Positions 55,490 to 63,824 of a DNA stretch of 64,000 bases are shown here, piece after piece. The stretch comes from Sphingobium limneticum (lineage in GTDB: Bacteria; Pseudomonadota; Alphaproteobacteria; Sphingomonadales; Sphingomonadaceae), in assembly GCF_008710155.1 (NCBI RefSeq), contig NZ_VYPZ01000010.1, positions 62,001-126,000 of the forward strand. Reading direction: 5' to 3'. Both the position numbers and the translations under genes were made by a program. A model generated the notes under the pieces. The model saw only the letters and a list, made by a program, of their open reading frames with translations, made no database searches and was not told where the DNA came from. Each line of letters starts with the position of its first letter. The first letter of the stretch is position 1.

Positions 55490-56299
55490 CTACCTCGCCG
55501 CGAGCCAGATAAGGGCAGCCACGCCCGCGATGATTCGATACCAGGCGAAGGGCGCGAATCCATGTTTCGACACCAGCCCGACGAACCATTTGATGACCAG
55601 CAAAGCGACGATGAAGGAGACGATGAAGCCCAGTGCGATACTGTCCCATCCCACGGCGGCGCTGGTGATCTGATCGCCCTTCTTGAGCAGCTCCAGCGTG
55701 GTCGCGCCCAACATGGTGGGGATGGCAAGGAAGAAGCTGAATTCCGCGGCAGTGCGGCGTTCGACGCCTAGCGTCAGCGCGCCCATGATCGTCGCGCCCG
55801 AACGGCTGACGCCCGGGATCATCGCGATACATTGGATCAGGCCGATACCGATCACGCGGACGACCGGAATGTCTGCGATGCCGTGGAAGCGATGCTCCTT
55901 CACCGCGCGTTCGATCAGCAGGATCGCAACGCCGCCGGCGATCAGTGCCCAGGCGACGACCTTGGGCGCGCCCAGCAGCATCTCGACATAGTCGTGGACG
56001 GCCAGGCCGATGATGGCGGCAGGGATGAAGGCGATGATGAGGTTGCGCAGGAAGCGCCAGCTGACCGGCTCGCGGCGCAGCAGGCCCATGCCCACCGCCC
56101 AGAAGGTGCGCCAGTAGAGTACCACCACCGCCAGGATCGCGCCCAGCTGGATGATGACGTTGAACATCGCCCAGGTCGAACTGTCATAGCCCAGCAATTC
56201 GCTCGCCAGGATCAGGTGGCCGGTCGAGGACACGGGCAGAAATTCGGTCAGCCCCTCGACGATGCCCAGCAGGATGACGGTCAGATAATGGAGGTCCAT
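55490..56299 (-). CDS. uppP: Undecaprenyl-diphosphatase
   Basis: A 269-aa inner-membrane enzyme that recycles undecaprenyl pyrophosphate for cell-wall synthesis (BacA/UppP family). Eight or so membrane helices. Catalytic motifs: EGLTEFLPVSSTGHL (residues about 14-28) and IPGVSRSGATIM (about 165-176), the Glu-rich and Arg-containing signature pair. Full length. It follows a terminator of the gene upstream, so it is likely transcribed alone. Confidence 0.96.
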   Translation of the reverse strand: MDLHYLTVILLGIVEGLTEFLPVSSTGHLILASELLGYDSSTWAMFNVIIQLGAILAVVVLYWRTFWAVGMGLLRREPVSWRFLRNLIIAFIPAAIIGLAVHDYVEMLLGAPKVVAWALIAGGVAILLIERAVKEHRFHGIADIPVVRVIGIGLIQCIAMIPGVSRSGATIMGALTLGVERRTAAEFSFFLAIPTMLGATTLELLKKGDQITSAAVGWDSIALGFIVSFIVALLVIKWFVGLVSKHGFAPFAWYRIIAGVAALIWLAAR

Positions 56300-56322
56300 G
56301 GCAACGCCCTATGTGCTTGGCA

Positions 56323-56353
56323 TAAAAAATCCTCCCCGGTTTCGGGGAGGAGC
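56323..56353 (-). terminator. Rho-independent terminator of the NDUFA9-like gene
   Basis: In the leftward sense CCTCCCCG, a four-base loop and CGGGGAGG (56331-56350, 8-bp perfect stem) are followed by six T (56324-56329). It lies 50 bp after the stop at 56403. Confidence 0.88.
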
Positions 56354-56402
56354 ATTGTTGGCGAGGCTATCCGAACGATTGCCCCGCCTCCTTCTCTAAA
56401 GT

Positions 56403-57329
56403 TCAGGCGCTGACCCGGCCGGCGAAGCGGCCATGGCGGCGATAACGGACCATCCACTTGGCCGCCACGGCGGTCAGCGGCGTCGCGTCGATGCCCAGCG
56501 CGGCCAACCCTTCGCTACCCGGAGCGGCGACATTGTCGCGGCCCAGCATGGCGAGTTGGTCGCGGGTGATCGGCCCGCCGGGCAGCAGCGCCAGCAGAGA
56601 GGCGAAGCCATTGGGGACGTCCACTAGCGGCTTGTCGCGGCCGATCGCCTTGGCGATCCAGGCGTTGATGTCCTTCATGCTCATCACTTGCGGACCGGCG
56701 ACCTCGAAGGTCTTGCCACCGAAGATGCCGGGCTGCTCGGCTGCATTGACGATCGCCTGTGCGACGTCGGCCACATAGACGGGCTGGAATTTGGTCGCAG
56801 CGCTGATCACGGGGATCACCGGCGCGGAGCCGATGAGTTGCGCGAAACGGTTGAGGAACTGGTCTTCCGCACCGAAGATGATCGAGGGACGGATGATGGT
56901 CGCGGTCGGGAAGGCGGCCTTGACCGCGTCTTCGCCTGCTGCCTTCGACCGGCCATAGGCGCTGGGGCTGTTCGCGTCCGCGCCGATGGCGGAGATATGG
57001 ACCAGCGCCTTGACGCCCGCCGCCGCAGCGGCTTGAGCCACGTTGGCCGCGCCGTCACGATGGAAGGCGTCGAAATCGCCGGACAGGATGCCGACCAGGT
57101 TGATGACGATGTCGCTGCCATGAATGGCGCGATCGACCGTTGCACGCTTGCGGATGTCGGCCGCGACGAACTGGGACTGGCCCAGATTGCCGAGCGCCTT
57201 TATCTTGACCGCGCTAGCCAAGTCGCGCTGCGCAATCCGCACGCGCGCGCCGCGCGCCATCAGCGCCTGCGCGACCTGCCGGCCCAGAAAGCCGCCGCCG
57301 CCGAAGATCGTTACCAGACTGTCCTTCAT
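56403..57329 (-). CDS. Complex I NDUFA9-like NAD(P)-binding protein
   Basis: 308 aa, atypical short-chain dehydrogenase. Rossmann motif VTIFGGGGFLGRQVAQALM at the N-terminus, NLVGILSG and HISAIGADANSPSAYGRSKAAGE with the Tyr-x-x-x-Lys pair. The family is the bacterial relative of the mitochondrial complex I subunit NDUFA9 and is often linked to membrane or quinone functions, but no enzymatic role is proven. ATG 57329 with GGGA upstream is chosen; the frame continues to 57446. Confidence 0.85.
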   Translation of the reverse strand: MKDSLVTIFGGGGFLGRQVAQALMARGARVRIAQRDLASAVKIKALGNLGQSQFVAADIRKRATVDRAIHGSDIVINLVGILSGDFDAFHRDGAANVAQAAAAAGVKALVHISAIGADANSPSAYGRSKAAGEDAVKAAFPTATIIRPSIIFGAEDQFLNRFAQLIGSAPVIPVISAATKFQPVYVADVAQAIVNAAEQPGIFGGKTFEVAGPQVMSMKDINAWIAKAIGRDKPLVDVPNGFASLLALLPGGPITRDQLAMLGRDNVAAPGSEGLAALGIDATPLTAVAAKWMVRYRRHGRFAGRVSA

Positions 57330-57409
57330 CACGCGCGTCCCATGTCCATGTTTAGGGGAATGACTCTGCCATTCCCCTTGCAACAGCCACTGCGCGCTGA
57401 CAACCGGCT

Positions 57410-57994
57410 TTAGCTCAGCCAGCCCTGCAAATCGGCCAGCATCCAAAGGCCCAGACCCAGGAACAGCAGTGCCGCGCCGACCTGCAACGCACGCATCGGC
57501 ACCTTCTTGGCCAGCGCTTCGCCAAACAGCACGGCCGGCACATTGGCGACCATCATGCCCAGCGTCGTGCCCATGGTGACGGCGATCAGATTGTCGAAAC
57601 GGGCACCCAACGCCACGGTGGCGACCTGCGTTTTGTCGCCCATCTCGACCAGAAAGAAAGCGACCAGCGTGGTGACGAACACGCCCGCCTTGGACGGAGC
57701 CTTCAGCGGCGCGTCCTCGTCGATCTTGTCAGGCACCAACGTCCAGGCGGCCATGGCGATGAAGGACGCGGCGACGGCGTAGCGGAACCAGGGTTGGGTC
57801 AACACGCCGGCGATCGAATGGCCGACCAGCGCGGCGAGGAAATGATTGGCCACCGTAGCGGCGAAAATGCCCAGGATGATCGGCACCGGCTTTCTGAAGC
57901 GGGTGGCGAGCAGCATGGCGAGCAATTGCGTCTTGTCGCCCATTTCGGCGAGCGCGACCAGCGCGGCGGAGGTAAGGAGTGCTTCCATCGTCAT
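57410..57994 (-). CDS. TMEM165/GDT1 family cation transporter
   Basis: About 194 aa with six membrane helices in two repeats, each carrying the Glu-x-Gly-Asp-Lys-Thr motif (AEMGDKTQLLAM near residue 18 and VEMGDKTQVATV near 116). These proteins move Mn2+ or Ca2+ out of the cytoplasm in other organisms. The start at 57994 or 57988 gives the correct N-terminus; the frame upstream crosses leader hairpins and a repeat. Metal specificity cannot be read from the sequence. Confidence 0.9.
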   Translation of the reverse strand: MTMEALLTSAALVALAEMGDKTQLLAMLLATRFRKPVPIILGIFAATVANHFLAALVGHSIAGVLTQPWFRYAVAASFIAMAAWTLVPDKIDEDAPLKAPSKAGVFVTTLVAFFLVEMGDKTQVATVALGARFDNLIAVTMGTTLGMMVANVPAVLFGEALAKKVPMRALQVGAALLFLGLGLWMLADLQGWLS

Positions 57995-58001
57995 GTTTCC
58001 G

Positions 58002-58066
58002 GGCCGGGCGTAGGTTAAGCAGACACAATGCCATCGTCGCTTTCCGCCCGGCCGGACAGGAAAGCG
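58002..58066 (-). promoter_or_regulatory. Two mutually exclusive hairpins in the GDT1 leader
   Basis: On the minus strand CGCTTTCC/GGAAAGCG (58059-58066 with 58038-58045) competes with a perfect 9-bp stem, GGCCGGGCG/CGCCCGGCC (58045-58053 with 58002-58010), which ends 7 bases before the start codon. Alternating structures at the start suggest translational control. No yybP-ykoY manganese riboswitch consensus was found. Confidence 0.4.
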
Positions 58067-58104
58067 TCGATGCCATTGGTCTCGCCCGATGCGGAACATC
58101 ATTG

Positions 58105-58154
58105 AAGCATCGCTGCGAGCGCAAAACCGGTGCCCACTTTTACGCGCGATGCTT
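58105..58154. repeat. REP-like hairpin with AAAACCGG core
   Basis: AAGCATCGC (58105-58113) pairs with GCGATGCTT (58146-58154) around GCAAAACCGGTGCCCACTTTTACG, an element type dispersed in many alphaproteobacteria. It lies in the 310-bp region between GDT1 and the downstream secreted-protein gene; the remaining sequence to 58304 shows no gene. Confidence 0.7.
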
Positions 58155-58304
58155 TCGTATCCGCATCCCATACGCCATGGCCTCTCGACCAAATATGTTG
58201 ACGCATGGCCCGTCCGCTTGACGCGGAACGGCTGGCTACTCCCCAGATGACGAGTGCGCGTTACGGGAAGCGGAGGCAGATGGCAAGCCTGACTCCTGCT
58301 GCGG

Positions 58305-58712
58305 TCAGGGTTCGCCGGCGCTTTGCTGCATCCGCCGTTCGGCGAACCATTGTTGCAGCATCTGCGCGGTGCAGCCGGTAAAGCCGTTGCTGCCGATCAC
58401 CGAGCAGCTGTTGGGCAGATTCTGCCGCTGCACCTGTTCCATGTTCGCGACCTGGCTGCCCCAGCCGGGACCGCCAGCGACGGCCGGCTTTTCGCGCAGC
58501 TTCTTGGGGATGCGATAGCGTTCCGATTCGGGCTTGCGCGCGCATACGACGATTTCGTCGCCCTTGCTTTCCGGACAGGGATCGTCGCCATAGACCAGCA
58601 GGTTGATGTTCCGTTCGGGCGGCGGTTCTGCTTGTGCGGCGGCCGTTGCGGGCAGCATCGGGACCAGCAGCAGGCCGATCAGGGGGAGCAGGACAGGGTG
58701 GCGCATCAACAA
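58305..58712 (-). CDS. Secreted protein, paralogue of the 58796 gene
   Basis: 135 aa. Signal peptide of about 27 residues (LIGLLLVPMLPATAAAQA). The mature protein has LLVYGDDPCPESKGDEIVVC then ARKPESERYRIPKKL, and two further Cys in NSCSVIGSNGFTGC; four Cys suggest two disulfides. The same pattern occurs in its neighbour at 58796, so the two arose by duplication. Family and function not recognised; probably periplasmic or secreted. Confidence 0.78.
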   Translation of the reverse strand: MLMRHPVLLPLIGLLLVPMLPATAAAQAEPPPERNINLLVYGDDPCPESKGDEIVVCARKPESERYRIPKKLREKPAVAGGPGWGSQVANMEQVQRQNLPNSCSVIGSNGFTGCTAQMLQQWFAERRMQQSAGEP

Positions 58713-58795
58713 AATCCTTCACACCCCTGTCACATGCCGAACGTGCCCATGGCCCGGCGGTTCATGGTCGGGACGCCGCCGGCGCCCCGAAACCG

Positions 58796-59344
58796 TTATT
58801 TCTGCGGCGGCGTTTGCTGTGCCGCCGCCTTTTCTTCCGCCTTCACGCGCGCTTCGATCGCATCGCTGTCGGAATCGATCGTCGACAGGCGCTTGGCGCG
58901 CTCGGCCGCGACCAGATCCTTCCAGCTGGCATTGTCCAGCGCCTGTCGCTCGGCCTTGGCCAGACGCGACAATTGCGCGAAGCAGCCGGTCGCGCCGCCG
59001 CCGCCCACCGGCGAGCAGCTTTCCGTGCCGGACCGGCCGACATATTCCATCGATCGCACGCGCTCGCCCCAGGCCTGATTGCTCGGCTTGTTCGGGTCGC
59101 CGCGCAGCGGTTCGGGAATGCGATAGCGTTCCTCCTCCCCCTTGCGCGCGCATACGACGATGTCGTTACCGGCACTTTGCGGGCAGGCATCATCGCCATA
59201 GACGATCACGATATTGACCTTTTCGGACGCCGGATCGGTCACGGCGGTCGGAGCGGACGCGGGTTGGGCCAGCGCGGGGACGGACGCGCCCAGCATCAGC
59301 AGCCCCAGGGTCAAAGCCTTGGCGATCATCGGGGTCTTCATCAT
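58796..59344 (-). CDS. Secreted protein, paralogue of the 58305 gene
   Basis: 182 aa. Signal peptide (about 26 residues, ending VPALAQ). Shared block: IVYGDDACPQSAGNDIVVC, then ARKGEEERYRIPEPLR, then SCSPVGGGGATGC. Unlike its neighbour it carries a C-terminal charged helical tail (about 60 residues, DLVAAERAKRLSTI...). Function unknown. It follows coq7 and dsbB in the same direction with small gaps. Confidence 0.8.
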   Translation of the reverse strand: MMKTPMIAKALTLGLLMLGASVPALAQPASAPTAVTDPASEKVNIVIVYGDDACPQSAGNDIVVCARKGEEERYRIPEPLRGDPNKPSNQAWGERVRSMEYVGRSGTESCSPVGGGGATGCFAQLSRLAKAERQALDNASWKDLVAAERAKRLSTIDSDSDAIEARVKAEEKAAAQQTPPQK

Positions 59345-59374
59345 CAGTCCGTCCTTTTCAGATGCGCTTGGGCG

Positions 59375-59929
59375 TCATATTCTTTTCGATAGGGCGATGG
59401 CGGCCCGACATCCCAAACGGATGGCGCCCGACAGGAGGGGGTAAGCGGGGGCCTGTTCGGCGCCATGGGCGATGGCGGTCTCGCGATGCTCGACCTCCTC
59501 CGCCTGAAAATCCGCAATGGCGGTCGAGAGTTCCGGATCTTCTTCGCCCAGAGCCTCCAACTGATCGGCATAATGTTTGTCGATTTCGGTTTCGACCGCA
59601 GCGGTGCAGGCCATGGCGGCTTTCGGCCCCATGGCGGCGGTCACCGCGCCCAGCGCGAAGCCGGCGACATGCCAGAAAGGGGAGAGGATGGTCGGCCGCA
59701 CGCCGCGCCGCGCGATCATCGCGTCGAAAGCGGCGCGATGCCGTTCTTCCTGCGCCGCCATGCCGGCAATCAGCCGGCCATAGGGATGACGATCGCCCAT
59801 CACCGCCAGTTGCCCGCCATAGATGCGCACCGCACCGAACTCACCGGCCTGGTCGACCCGCACCATGGAGGCGCGATCAGCGTCGCTCAAACGCTTGCCC
59901 AGCCGGGGGAAATCCTTGGCAACGCTCAT
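59375..59929 (-). CDS. coq7: Demethoxyubiquinone hydroxylase family protein (COQ7)
   Basis: A 184-aa di-iron enzyme adding the C6 hydroxyl in ubiquinone synthesis. Iron-ligand pattern: Glu30 (DQAGEFGAVRIY), Glu61-x-x-His64 (AQEERHRAAF), Glu113/115 (AVETEIDKHY) and Glu145-x-x-His148 (EEVEHRETA). Membrane association is peripheral. The start overlaps the dsbB stop (ATGA), so the genes are coupled. Confidence 0.95.
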   Translation of the reverse strand: MSVAKDFPRLGKRLSDADRASMVRVDQAGEFGAVRIYGGQLAVMGDRHPYGRLIAGMAAQEERHRAAFDAMIARRGVRPTILSPFWHVAGFALGAVTAAMGPKAAMACTAAVETEIDKHYADQLEALGEEDPELSTAIADFQAEEVEHRETAIAHGAEQAPAYPLLSGAIRLGCRAAIALSKRI

Positions 59930-60420
59930 GCTTTCCTCGCTTTTAGCAGCAGGGCCAAGATGGCGAGTGCGACCGCGCTGGACAAGAGGCCGTTATAGCC
60001 CGCCATCGAAATGCCGGCCATCTTCCATGCGGCAACGTCGCAGCGGGTGATGGGGCTGGCCATGATCTGGTTCAATATGTCGGCGCCGCTGCCGCCGGCG
60101 GGAGAGGTGGAGCAGGTGGTCAGCCCTTCCCACCAGCCATATTCGACGCCGGCATGGAACAGGCCGATGAGGCCGCTAATGCCGACGGCAATCCCCGCAA
60201 GGCCCGCGAAGAGCCCGCTGATGCAGGCGCGCCCGCGCGCAGCATAGGCGACCAGCGCCAGCGGGATGGCGGCGAAATGGGCATAACGTTGCCACCAGCA
60301 CATTTCGCACGGATGCAGGCCGCCTACATATTGAAAGGCATAAGCACCGGCCAGCATGACGAGCGGCGCGAGCAGCGCCAGCGCGCGGGCCTTGGCAAGG
60401 GAGGGAGACAGGCTGTTCAT
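59926..60420 (-). CDS. dsbB: Disulfide bond formation protein B family
   Basis: 164-aa inner-membrane protein with four helices that reoxidises DsbA by passing electrons to quinone. First periplasmic pair is Cys38/Cys41 in LHPCEMCWWQRYAH; the second pair is in the loop TTCSTSPAG ... ITRCDVAAWKMAG. No dsbA is visible nearby. Its end overlaps coq7, linking the redox protein to quinone supply in one operon. Confidence 0.93.
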   Translation of the reverse strand: MNSLSPSLAKARALALLAPLVMLAGAYAFQYVGGLHPCEMCWWQRYAHFAAIPLALVAYAARGRACISGLFAGLAGIAVGISGLIGLFHAGVEYGWWEGLTTCSTSPAGGSGADILNQIMASPITRCDVAAWKMAGISMAGYNGLLSSAVALAILALLLKARKA

Positions 60421-60491
60421 ATCAGCCGCTTAAACCCTCGCCATGCTTTCGTCATGCTGAACTTGCAGCGGCCTGTCTGCCGGGCGGCGGA

Positions 60492-61841
60492 TTATTTCGC
60501 GCCCGGCTTTCGTGCCGCCTGCGCCTGGGCGATGGTCGCGCCCGGCGTGCCGGCAAGGCGCGAGATGGTCTTGAGCGCATAGTCGAGCTGGAAATCCTCC
60601 ACGCCCTTCTTCTTCAGATCCTCGGCCGACATCGCAAAGCGCGGATCGTCCTTCGAATCTTCTTCCAGCACCTTGTCGTCGGTCTTGATCTCGTTGATCA
60701 GGTGACGGCGCAGGTCGCTTTCGCGATATTTCGGCCGGTTCTTGTAATCGGGATCGGACAGTTGCGGCACGCGGATGTCGGGCTGGATGCCCCCTTCCTG
60801 CACGCTGCGGCCCGATGGCGTGTAATAGCGCGCGGTCGTGAGCTTGAGCGCCGTCGTGTTGGACAGCGGCAGCATCGTCTGGACGCTGCCCTTGCCGAAG
60901 CTGCGTTCGCCCATCACCAGCGCGCGATGCTGGTCCTGCAACGCGCCAGCCACGATTTCAGAGGCCGAGGCGGAACCGGCATCGACCAGCACGATGACCG
61001 GCAGGCCCTTCGCATCGTCGCCCGGCTTGGCATAATAGCGTTCGACATCGCCCTTGGCCCGGCCGCGCTGCGATACGATCTCGCCGCGTTCCAGGAAGGC
61101 GTCGCTAACGTTCACCGCTTCATCCAGCAGGCCGCCCGGGTTGGAGCGCAGGTCGAGGATATAGCCGGTGGGCTTGTGGCCCAGGCTCTTGTCGATGCTG
61201 CGGATCGCCGACCGCACGTCCGCCCCGGTATTGGCCGAGAAGCTGACGATGTTGATCACGCCGATATTGTTCTTCACTTCCCATTTGACGGGCTTGAGCT
61301 GGATGATCTCGCGCGTCAGGGTCAGTTCGATCGGCTTGTCGCGGCCGGCGCGGACGAGGGTGAGCTTCAGGCTGGTGCCCGGCGCACCGCGCATCTTTTC
61401 CACCGCTTCGTCCAGCGTGCCGCCATAGATCAACTGGCCGTCGATATGAGTAATATAGTCGCCCGCCTTGATCCCCGCGCGCCAGGCGGGGGTATCCTGC
61501 GTCGGCGCGATCACCTTGACTGCGCCATCCTCCTGCGTGACCGAGAGGCCGAGGCCGCCATAGCTGCCCTCCGTCTGGGTGCGCAGATTCTGGAAATCGC
61601 GCGCGTCGAGGAAGCTGCTGTGCGGATCCAGGCTGGCCAGCATGCCGTCGATCGCGCCCTTGATCAGCTTTTCGTCGTCGACCTTTTCGACATAGTCGCT
61701 GCGCACTTTCTGGAACACGTCCATGAATTCATCGAGCGCCTTGTAGCTGGACGCCTCCCCATCGGCGAGCGCTGCGGTGGTAGCCGGAATGAGCGCAAGC
61801 GCCCCGAGCGCAACCGCGCCCTGGAGGAAAGTGGATTTCAT
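60492..61841 (-). CDS. Carboxy-terminal processing peptidase (S41 family)
   Basis: About 449 aa, periplasmic. Signal peptide MKSTFLQGAVALGALALIPATTA; a PDZ domain (GLGLSVTQEDGAVKVIAP...AGIKAGDYITHIDGQ); a protease domain with catalytic Ser in VDAGSASASEIVAG and Lys in SFGKGSVQTMLPLSN. Such Ctp proteases trim proteins involved in wall hydrolase control and photosystem or envelope turnover. ATG 61841 has AGGA at proper spacing; ATG 61862 (GGAG) is also possible. It lies directly after the EnvC-like gene. Confidence 0.95.
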   Translation of the reverse strand: MKSTFLQGAVALGALALIPATTAALADGEASSYKALDEFMDVFQKVRSDYVEKVDDEKLIKGAIDGMLASLDPHSSFLDARDFQNLRTQTEGSYGGLGLSVTQEDGAVKVIAPTQDTPAWRAGIKAGDYITHIDGQLIYGGTLDEAVEKMRGAPGTSLKLTLVRAGRDKPIELTLTREIIQLKPVKWEVKNNIGVINIVSFSANTGADVRSAIRSIDKSLGHKPTGYILDLRSNPGGLLDEAVNVSDAFLERGEIVSQRGRAKGDVERYYAKPGDDAKGLPVIVLVDAGSASASEIVAGALQDQHRALVMGERSFGKGSVQTMLPLSNTTALKLTTARYYTPSGRSVQEGGIQPDIRVPQLSDPDYKNRPKYRESDLRRHLINEIKTDDKVLEEDSKDDPRFAMSAEDLKKKGVEDFQLDYALKTISRLAGTPGATIAQAQAARKPGAK

Positions 61842-61945
61842 GGCTGTCCTAGGAGTGTGCATCAATGCTCCGATATAGGCCGATTCGTGCCGCAACGCAA
61901 AAGCGCGCTTCGATGGAGTGTCGCGCGGGATCGATGAGCGTAAGG

Positions 61946-63181
61946 TTAACCCAGCCCCACCAGCGGCACGATATCCACCGGCCGGCCGTTGCGGCGCAGT
62001 TCGACGGTGATATTCGGGCGTTCGGGGCCGGTAATGCCGACCGGTTCGCCCTGGCGCACGGTGTCCCCGACCTGCGCGGTGACGCGGTGCAGGCCAGTGA
62101 TGAGCGTGGTCCAGCCCTGGCCATGGTCGATGATGAGGATCTGGCCATAATCGCGATAGGGACCGGCAAAGGCGATGCGGCCGGCCGTCGGCGCGATCGC
62201 CTGCGCGCCGGGTTGCGTCACCAGCGTCAGGCCACGCGAGCGGACGCCGCCGTCATTGACCTCTCCCATGCCGGTGACGAGTTGGCCGATCACGGGCAGG
62301 CGATAGGGCGGCGGTCCGCTGGCGGAAGCCTCGCGCTCCGGGGCGGCGGCGCCGGCCTGGTCGGGGCGCGCGGGGCGGAGCAATGGGCCGGACAGGGCGG
62401 CCAGCCGCTCGCGCAGGTCGCCCGCTTCCTCCAGCCGGTCCATCAGGTCGACGATGTCGCGGGCGCGTTCGCCCAGCGCGAGGGCGCGTTCGCTCTCCAT
62501 GCCGGCATTGGCGCGATAGTCGCGGGCGGCGACGCGCTTTTGCGCTTCCAATGCGGCCAGGGCGGTTTGCCGGTCCTTGCGGTCGGTTTGCGCCTGGGTG
62601 AGGGCGTCGGATGCCTGCTGCGCGGTGGCGCGCAGGGCGCGGCTCTTGCCCAGTTCCTGCCGCAGCCCGGCGGTGCGCTGTTCGATGACGGGTAGCACTT
62701 GGCCCAGCACCGCGCGCATATGCACGGCATCGGCCACCGATCCCGGTTGCACCAGCGCCAAGGTTAACGGACGGCGGGACATCATCTGGAGCGCGGCGGT
62801 CAGGCGGACGACCGGCTCTTGCTTGGTGGCGAGGCGGGCGGCCTGGGCGCGTTGCAGCCGGTTGATGATGGCGATGCGGGCTTGGGCAGCCTGAATATCG
62901 GCCTCCGCCTGCTGGATGCGGGCGGCGAGTGCGGCGGCGCGACGGCGGGCCTGTTCGGCTTCGTCGCGAGCGGCGCCGGCCTGCTGGTCGAGCCGGGCAG
63001 AGCGGTCGCGTGCCTCGTCCGACTGGCGGCGGGCGTTTTTGAGCGCCTGCTGCTCCTGCGCCAGCGTGGTGCCGGCGGTGCCGGACAGGATGATGGCGCT
63101 GTCATCGGCGGCGGGCAGGCGCGTGGCGGCGAGAGCCAGAAGGCCCGTCAGTCCGCTTGCCATGAGGATGTTACGCTTCAC
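61946..63181 (-). CDS. EnvC/NlpD-like murein hydrolase activator with degenerate LytM domain
   Basis: 411 aa. Signal peptide, then a long coiled coil (about residues 38-260, rich in Gln/Arg/Ala) and a C-terminal LytM (M23) fold. The zinc-binding HxxxD and HxH motifs are missing: the corresponding places read SRGLTLVTQ and NITVELRRNG. This is the state of E. coli EnvC, which activates amidases instead of cutting peptidoglycan. Coupled with Ctp downstream and rlmH upstream; a role in cell separation is inferred. Confidence 0.88.
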   Translation of the reverse strand: MKRNILMASGLTGLLALAATRLPAADDSAIILSGTAGTTLAQEQQALKNARRQSDEARDRSARLDQQAGAARDEAEQARRRAAALAARIQQAEADIQAAQARIAIINRLQRAQAARLATKQEPVVRLTAALQMMSRRPLTLALVQPGSVADAVHMRAVLGQVLPVIEQRTAGLRQELGKSRALRATAQQASDALTQAQTDRKDRQTALAALEAQKRVAARDYRANAGMESERALALGERARDIVDLMDRLEEAGDLRERLAALSGPLLRPARPDQAGAAAPEREASASGPPPYRLPVIGQLVTGMGEVNDGGVRSRGLTLVTQPGAQAIAPTAGRIAFAGPYRDYGQILIIDHGQGWTTLITGLHRVTAQVGDTVRQGEPVGITGPERPNITVELRRNGRPVDIVPLVGLG

Positions 63182-63232
63182 CCGGTGCCCTGCCTGATAT
63201 CGTCCCTGACTAGGCGGAAATTGCAGGCGGTT

Positions 63233-63655
63233 CTAGCCTTCGCGATGATAAGGATGGTTGGCGAGGATGGAGCAGGCGCGCCAGAGCTGTTCGGCCAGCA
63301 TCGCGCGGGCCATCATATGCGGCCAGGTCATGGCGCCGAAGGCGATCAGTAGATCGGCGTTCGCCCGGTCGGCATCGTCGAAACCGTCCGCCGCGCCGAT
63401 CAGGAAGCGGCATTCGCGGCTGCCCGCGTCGCGCCAGCCCTCGATCCGGCGCGCGAAGTCCATGGAGCCGAGTTGCTTGCCCTTTTCATCCAGCATGACC
63501 GTCACCGTGCCGGGACCGGCAGGGGGCAGTTTGCCGCCCCGGTCCGGCATTTCGGTGATCTTGTGCGGCATGGTCAACCGCTTGGTATAGCGATCGACCA
63601 GCTCGGTTTCGGGCGAGCGCCCGATCTTGCCGCGTGCGATGATGTGGAGGAGCAA
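63233..63655 (-). CDS. rlmH: 23S rRNA (pseudouridine1915-N3)-methyltransferase RlmH
   Basis: 140-aa SPOUT methyltransferase acting on helix 69 of the 70S ribosome. The knotted SAM-binding region has FLIGAADGFDDADR and SLSAMTWPHMMARAM-like AFGAMTWPHMMARAMLAEQLWRA, ending with the YHREG tail found across the family. Normal length. It lies just after rsfS, the usual pairing in bacteria. Confidence 0.95.
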   Translation of the reverse strand: MLLHIIARGKIGRSPETELVDRYTKRLTMPHKITEMPDRGGKLPPAGPGTVTVMLDEKGKQLGSMDFARRIEGWRDAGSRECRFLIGAADGFDDADRANADLLIAFGAMTWPHMMARAMLAEQLWRACSILANHPYHREG

Positions 63656-63669
63656 ACCCTACCCCGTTC

Positions 63670-63818
63670 ATGCTGAGTAGGGGCGCAGCCCCGTATCGAA
63701 GCATCCGCGCAGTCCTTCGATACGCCGCTTCGACTTCACCTCCGGTGAAGTTTACCCTGAGCGCCTGCTGCAAGCAGGCAGTCGAAGGACTCAGCAGCTA
63801 CTCAGGACGAACGGACGG
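63670..63818. repeat. Composite dispersed repeat between rsfS and rlmH
   Basis: Several inverted pieces: GTAGGGGCGCAGCCCCGTA hairpin, AGTCCTTCGATACGC against GCAGTCGAAGGACT, CTTCACCTCCGGTGAAG, and GCCTGCTGCAAGCAGGC. Parts (CCGTTC... and TCGAAGGACTCAG) recall the GAGCTTGTCGA family elsewhere in the window. The region has no gene. Confidence 0.65.
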
Positions 63819-63824
63819 ACAGAT

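Noticed and set aside
57988-58260. yybP-ykoY manganese riboswitch before the GDT1 gene
   Set aside because: The conserved GGGGAGUA-type core could not be found; only generic hairpins and a dispersed repeat are present.
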